NCBI GenBank assembly: GCA_913773715.1
Contig: CAJYHD010000482.1
Span: 1 to 9,236, forward strand
Source of the DNA: an uncultured Sphingobium sp.
GTDB lineage: Bacteria; Pseudomonadota; Alphaproteobacteria; Sphingomonadales; Sphingomonadaceae
Length of the DNA stretch: 9,236 nt
Reading direction: 5' to 3'
Part shown: positions 6,785 through 9,236 of the stretch, in pieces
Position numbering within the stretch: position 1 is the stretch's first letter
How the letters are laid out: every line of letters begins with the position of its first letter
Made by a program: the position numbers and the translations under genes
Notes under the pieces: model-generated
Told to the model about the DNA's origin: nothing
Databases searched by the model: none
What the model saw: only the letters and a program-made list of their open reading frames with translations

Positions 6785-7467
6785 TGCGGGTTTATGTGAA
6801 GCTCGCAGCGCTGACTTCCCTCGCGCTCGTCGCCGCGTGCGACGGACGGGAGGAAAGCGCGATCAACAATATCGCCAACGGCGCATCGGAAACCCAGATC
6901 GACAATAATGTCCGCGCCGAAGCCATGGCGGTGATGGAGCCGCTCAATCCCCCCGCTCCCGGCACGCCCGGCGGCTTGCCGGATGACAAGACGCCGGTCG
7001 CGGAAGGCAAGATCGATCCCGATGGCCCACAAGGTGCGGCCCAAGTGGTGCAGGGCTATTATGCCCTGCTCGAAGCCAAGAAGTTCGAGGATGCGCAGGA
7101 CCTATGGAACCAGAGTAACCCGATCGGCGCGCAGGATGATGCCCATTTCGCCGCCCGCTTCCGGGGCTTCAGCGAAATCCACGCCAATATCGGCGCGCCC
7201 GGTGAGCCGGAAGGTGCTGCCGGCTCCTCCTATGTGACCGTGCCGGTGCAGGTCTATGGCCGCATCGCCGCCAACGGAAAGCCCTGGTACGCGCTGCGGC
7301 AGGTGACGCTGCGCCGCGTCAACGACGTGGACGGATCGACCGCTGAACAGCGGCGTTGGCACATCGAATCAATCGGTCCCTACACGCCCCCACCCGAAGA
7401 GGAAGGCGCGGCCGCCAAGCAGATTTCCATGACCGACGGCATGGCGAAACCCGCCGACAAGAAATAG
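6784..7467 (+). CDS. Predicted lipoprotein, function unknown
   Basis: This 227-residue protein is not recognised by name. Residues 1-18 are a lipoprotein signal with lipobox VAAC and lipidated Cys19, followed by Asp20. By the enterobacterial +2 rule Asp20 would favour inner-membrane retention, though the rule is uncertain in alphaproteobacteria. Residues 20-82 look like a flexible linker (Asn/Ala-rich, then Pro/Gly-rich). Residues about 83-198 form one compact-looking domain: a helix (AAQVVQGYYALLEAKKFEDA), further helical segments, then beta-like strands (YVTVPVQVYGRI, WYALRQVTLRRV, RRWHIESIG). That order is loosely reminiscent of an NTF2-like fold, which is a guess. The tail is Pro/Glu- then Lys-rich. 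Its ATG overlaps the TGA of the preceding lipoprotein by one base; GGAGG at 6768-6772 lies 11 bases upstream, a rather long spacer, so coupling may assist initiation. A strong terminator follows at once. Confidence 0.88.
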   Translation: MRVYVKLAALTSLALVAACDGREESAINNIANGASETQIDNNVRAEAMAVMEPLNPPAPGTPGGLPDDKTPVAEGKIDPDGPQGAAQVVQGYYALLEAKKFEDAQDLWNQSNPIGAQDDAHFAARFRGFSEIHANIGAPGEPEGAAGSSYVTVPVQVYGRIAANGKPWYALRQVTLRRVNDVDGSTAEQRRWHIESIGPYTPPPEEEGAAAKQISMTDGMAKPADKK

Positions 7468-7473
7468 ATAAAA

Positions 7474-7511
7474 GGGGCGTCGATCGGATGGATCGGCGCC
7501 CCATTTCATTC
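7474..7511. terminator. Bidirectional hairpin terminator
   Basis: Arms 7474-7485 and 7491-7502 form a 12-pair stem containing one G-U type position, with a 5-base loop GGATG. On + it is followed by ATTTCATTCTT, and on - by TTTTATCTATTTCTT, so it can end both the lipoprotein transcript (stop 7467) and the isomerase transcript (stop 7521). Position midway between two convergent stops supports dual use. Confidence 0.85.
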
Positions 7512-7520
7512 TTCCGTCGA

Positions 7521-7973
7521 TCAGGCGACAGTCGCCTTGACGATCTTGCCCGGCGTCTTGGGCGGCTCGCCCTTGGGCAGCGCGTCGACATGCTCCATGC
7601 CCGACGTCACTTCGCCCCAGACGGTATACTGGCCGTCGAGGAACGTGGCGTCGTCGAAGCAGATGAAGAACTGGCTGTTTGCACTGTTGGGGTTGGACGC
7701 GCGCGCCATCGAACAGACGCCGCGCACATGCGGTTCGCGGCTGAATTCCGCCTTGATGTCGGGCAGCTTCGATCCACCCATGCCGGTGCCGGTCGGATCG
7801 CCGCCCTGCGCCATGAAGCCGGGGATGACGCGGTGGAACACGACGCCGTCGTAGAAGCCGTCCTTCGCAAGGCCGGTGATGCGCTCGACATGGCCGGGTG
7901 CGAGATCCGGGCGCAGCTTGATCACGACGTCGCCGCCGCTGTCGAGGGAAAGGGTCAGTGTTTCGTCGGCCAT
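7521..7973 (-). CDS. Cyclophilin-type peptidyl-prolyl isomerase, cytosolic (PpiB-like)
   Basis: This 150-residue single-domain cyclophilin catalyses cis-trans isomerisation of Xaa-Pro bonds during protein folding. The product starts MADETLTL, has no signal peptide and should be cytosolic. The active-site block FHRVIPGFMAQGGDPTGTG covers residues 46-64; by alignment from memory to human cyclophilin A, Arg48, Phe53, Met54 and Gln56 match catalytic Arg55, Phe60, Met61 and Gln63. SMARASNPNSANSQFFI (88-104) and FLDGQYTVWG (111-120) are further family blocks. Phe111 stands where cyclophilin A has the cyclosporin-contacting Trp121, as in other bacterial enzymes, so weak cyclosporin sensitivity is expected. 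The length is near the minimum for the family. The start is chosen from AGAGAGGA (plus-strand 7980-7987) about 6 bases upstream and from the N-terminus typical of the family; the frame stays open far upstream, but that is antisense to mgtE. It is divergent from mgtE. Confidence 0.95.
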   Translation of the reverse strand: MADETLTLSLDSGGDVVIKLRPDLAPGHVERITGLAKDGFYDGVVFHRVIPGFMAQGGDPTGTGMGGSKLPDIKAEFSREPHVRGVCSMARASNPNSANSQFFICFDDATFLDGQYTVWGEVTSGMEHVDALPKGEPPKTPGKIVKATVA

Positions 7974-8138
7974 GAAAAATCCTCTCTTGGCGGGAAAATT
8001 GCGGGTTGGCCCCTCATATAGAGGCTTGGGTTCGGGATGGAAGAAACTTCCTGCGCCCGGACCGGCGGCCCATTGCAATTGCGGCACGCATGGGCGAAAG
8101 CAGCGCAATGTTACAGGAACCGGACAGTAGGGGGCGCG
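7974..8138. promoter_or_regulatory. Divergent intergenic region, isomerase / mgtE
   Basis: These 165 bases should hold the promoters of both flanking genes. For the isomerase, a -10-like CTATAT on the minus strand (8021-8016) would give a leader of roughly 35 bases, but no good -35 is paired with it. It is centred in a small inverted repeat, CCTC-ATATA-GAGG (8012-8024). Toward mgtE there is an 8-base palindrome ATTGCAAT (8073-8080) and CATTGC (8072-8077) mirrored by GCAATG (8105-8110). No recognisable -35/-10 pair and no M-box-like magnesium riboswitch was identified; the leader looks too short for one. Confidence 0.4.
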
Positions 8139-9236
8139 ATGAGCGAGCGCGGCGACATGGCCGATTCCCCCGTCAAGGACCGGGAAGACGACCAGCCATT
8201 TGACGACGACATCCTGACCGAAGCCGACACCGGCCTCGATGAGGACGATCGGCTGAAACCCGAATTTCTCTCCGCCGTGCTCGATGCGGTAGAGGATGGT
8301 GACGATGAGCGCGCGCGCGAACTCGTATCGCCGCTCCACCCCGCCGACATCGCCGACCTTCTGGAACTCACCCCGTCGGAACGGCGCGGCGACGTTGCGG
8401 CGGCGCTGGGCAATATCGTCGGCGCGGAAGTCCTTTCCGAACTCAACGACTATGTCCGCGACGATCTGATCGGTGCGCTCGCGCCCGCGCAGGTCGCCGA
8501 ATTCGCCGCCGAACTCGACACCGACGACGCCGTCGCGATCATCGAGGATATGGAGGAGGCCGATCAGCAGGCCGTCCTCGACGCGATGGAGCCGGAAGAT
8601 CGCGCCGCGATCGAAAGCGCACTCGCCTATCCAGAAGAATCCGCCGGTCGCCTGATGCAGCGCGATCTGGTCGCCGTGCCCGAACATATGACGGTGGGGC
8701 AAGTGATCGACTATTTGCGCGATCATGACGACCTGACCCGCGACTTCTGGGAAATCTTCGTCGTCGATGCTGCGCACAAGCCGATCGGCACCTGCCAGCT
8801 GAGCTGGGTGCTGACCTGCCCGCGCGGCATCGCCATGGCCGACCTGATGAAGCGCGAGCAGACGCTGATCCCGGTCGACATGGATCAGGAGGAAGTGGCG
8901 CTCCGCTTCCAGAAATATGCGCTGATCTCCGCCGCGGTGGTCGATGGCAGCGGGCGGCTGGTCGGCATGATCACGGTCGACGACGTCGTCCACATCATCT
9001 CCGAAGAAGCGGGCGAAGACATATTGCGGCTGTCGGGTGCGGGCGAAGGCGACATCAACGAACCCGTGCTGGAAAGCTACAAGGGCCGCGTCCGCTGGCT
9101 GCTCACCAACCTGCTGACTGCACTGCTCGCCTCCACCATCATCGGTATTTTCGAAGGGACGATCCAGCAGATGGTGGCGCTCGCCACGCTGATGCCGATC
9201 GTCGCGGGCGTGGGCGGCAATGCGGGCACGCAGACG
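8139..9236 (+). CDS. mgtE: MgtE magnesium channel/transporter, 3' end missing
   Basis: This is MgtE, the inner-membrane Mg2+ channel whose cytosolic domains sense Mg2+ and close the pore when it is plentiful. The first 366 residues are visible. Residues 13-38 form a very acidic N-terminal extension (13 Asp/Glu in 26). The MgtE N domain spans about 42-165 (for example HPADIADLLELTPSERR at 67-83). The paired CBS domains run about 172-290, starting at AGRLMQRDLVAVP and ending at LVGMITVDDVVHII. The connecting plug helix region EEAGEDILRLSG is at 289-300. The first membrane helix is about 319-338, and the second begins with the near-invariant PIVAGVGGNAGTQT (353-366), exactly where the window stops. 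About 100 residues with the remaining pore helices are missing. The start is chosen for the GGGGG run shortly upstream at 8130-8134; the ribosome site is mediocre, and Met7 (8157) is a less likely alternative. It is divergent from the isomerase gene. Confidence 0.93.
   Translation, partial: MSERGDMADSPVKDREDDQPFDDDILTEADTGLDEDDRLKPEFLSAVLDAVEDGDDERARELVSPLHPADIADLLELTPSERRGDVAAALGNIVGAEVLSELNDYVRDDLIGALAPAQVAEFAAELDTDDAVAIIEDMEEADQQAVLDAMEPEDRAAIESALAYPEESAGRLMQRDLVAVPEHMTVGQVIDYLRDHDDLTRDFWEIFVVDAAHKPIGTCQLSWVLTCPRGIAMADLMKREQTLIPVDMDQEEVALRFQKYALISAAVVDGSGRLVGMITVDDVVHIISEEAGEDILRLSGAGEGDINEPVLESYKGRVRWLLTNLLTALLASTIIGIFEGTIQQMVALATLMPIVAGVGGNAGTQT

Noticed and set aside
6056..7044. Several minus-strand open frames across the Tyr/Gly/Arg-rich lipoprotein
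   Set aside because: They are shadows of low-complexity coding sequence; the + strand gene has a signal peptide, a ribosome site and a coupled downstream gene.
7974..8993. Long minus-strand extension upstream of the isomerase, giving an apparent 490-residue protein
   Set aside because: The extension is antisense to mgtE, whose + strand frame encodes clear family motifs. The isomerase has its own good ribosome site and a normal-length family product from 7973. Open antisense frames are expected at this GC content.

Overview
The window looks like a chromosomal segment from a GC-rich alphaproteobacterium, most likely a sphingomonad (Sphingomonas or a close relative). This rests on strong G/C third-position bias, a large TonB-dependent receptor of the Xanthomonas/Caulobacter/Sphingomonas type, and small lipoproteins of a style common in that group. 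The assignment is an inference from gene style, not from a database match. No mobile elements, CRISPR arrays, rRNA or tRNA genes were seen.

Layout from left to right: (1) the 3' part of an OPT-family peptide/metal-chelate transporter gene on +, cut by the left edge; (2) a 164-base gap between convergent genes with a clear hairpin terminator; (3) a 917-residue TonB-dependent outer-membrane receptor on -; (4) a 191-base divergent regulatory region; (5) a beta-propeller phytase lipoprotein on +; (6) two lipoprotein genes on + that overlap by one base, the first extremely rich in Tyr/Gly and then Arg/Gly; (7) a bidirectional terminator; (8) a cytosolic cyclophilin-type peptidyl-prolyl isomerase on -; (9) divergently, the 5' part of mgtE (Mg2+ channel) on +, cut by the right edge.

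The most coherent unit is the receptor/phytase pair. The region between them carries two arrays of 7-base repeats spaced by 4 bases (11-base period), one facing each gene, and both resemble the PhoB binding box. I infer a phosphate-starvation scavenging module. An outer-membrane-anchored, calcium-dependent phytase would strip phosphate from phytate. The TonB receptor would import phytate, a lower inositol phosphate or a metal complex of it. PhoB would turn on both genes. The pairing of beta-propeller phytases with TonB receptors is already known in Gram-negative bacteria, so the mirrored Pho-box arrangement is the part most worth checking. The remaining genes (OPT, cyclophilin, MgtE) look like ordinary housekeeping or transport genes.
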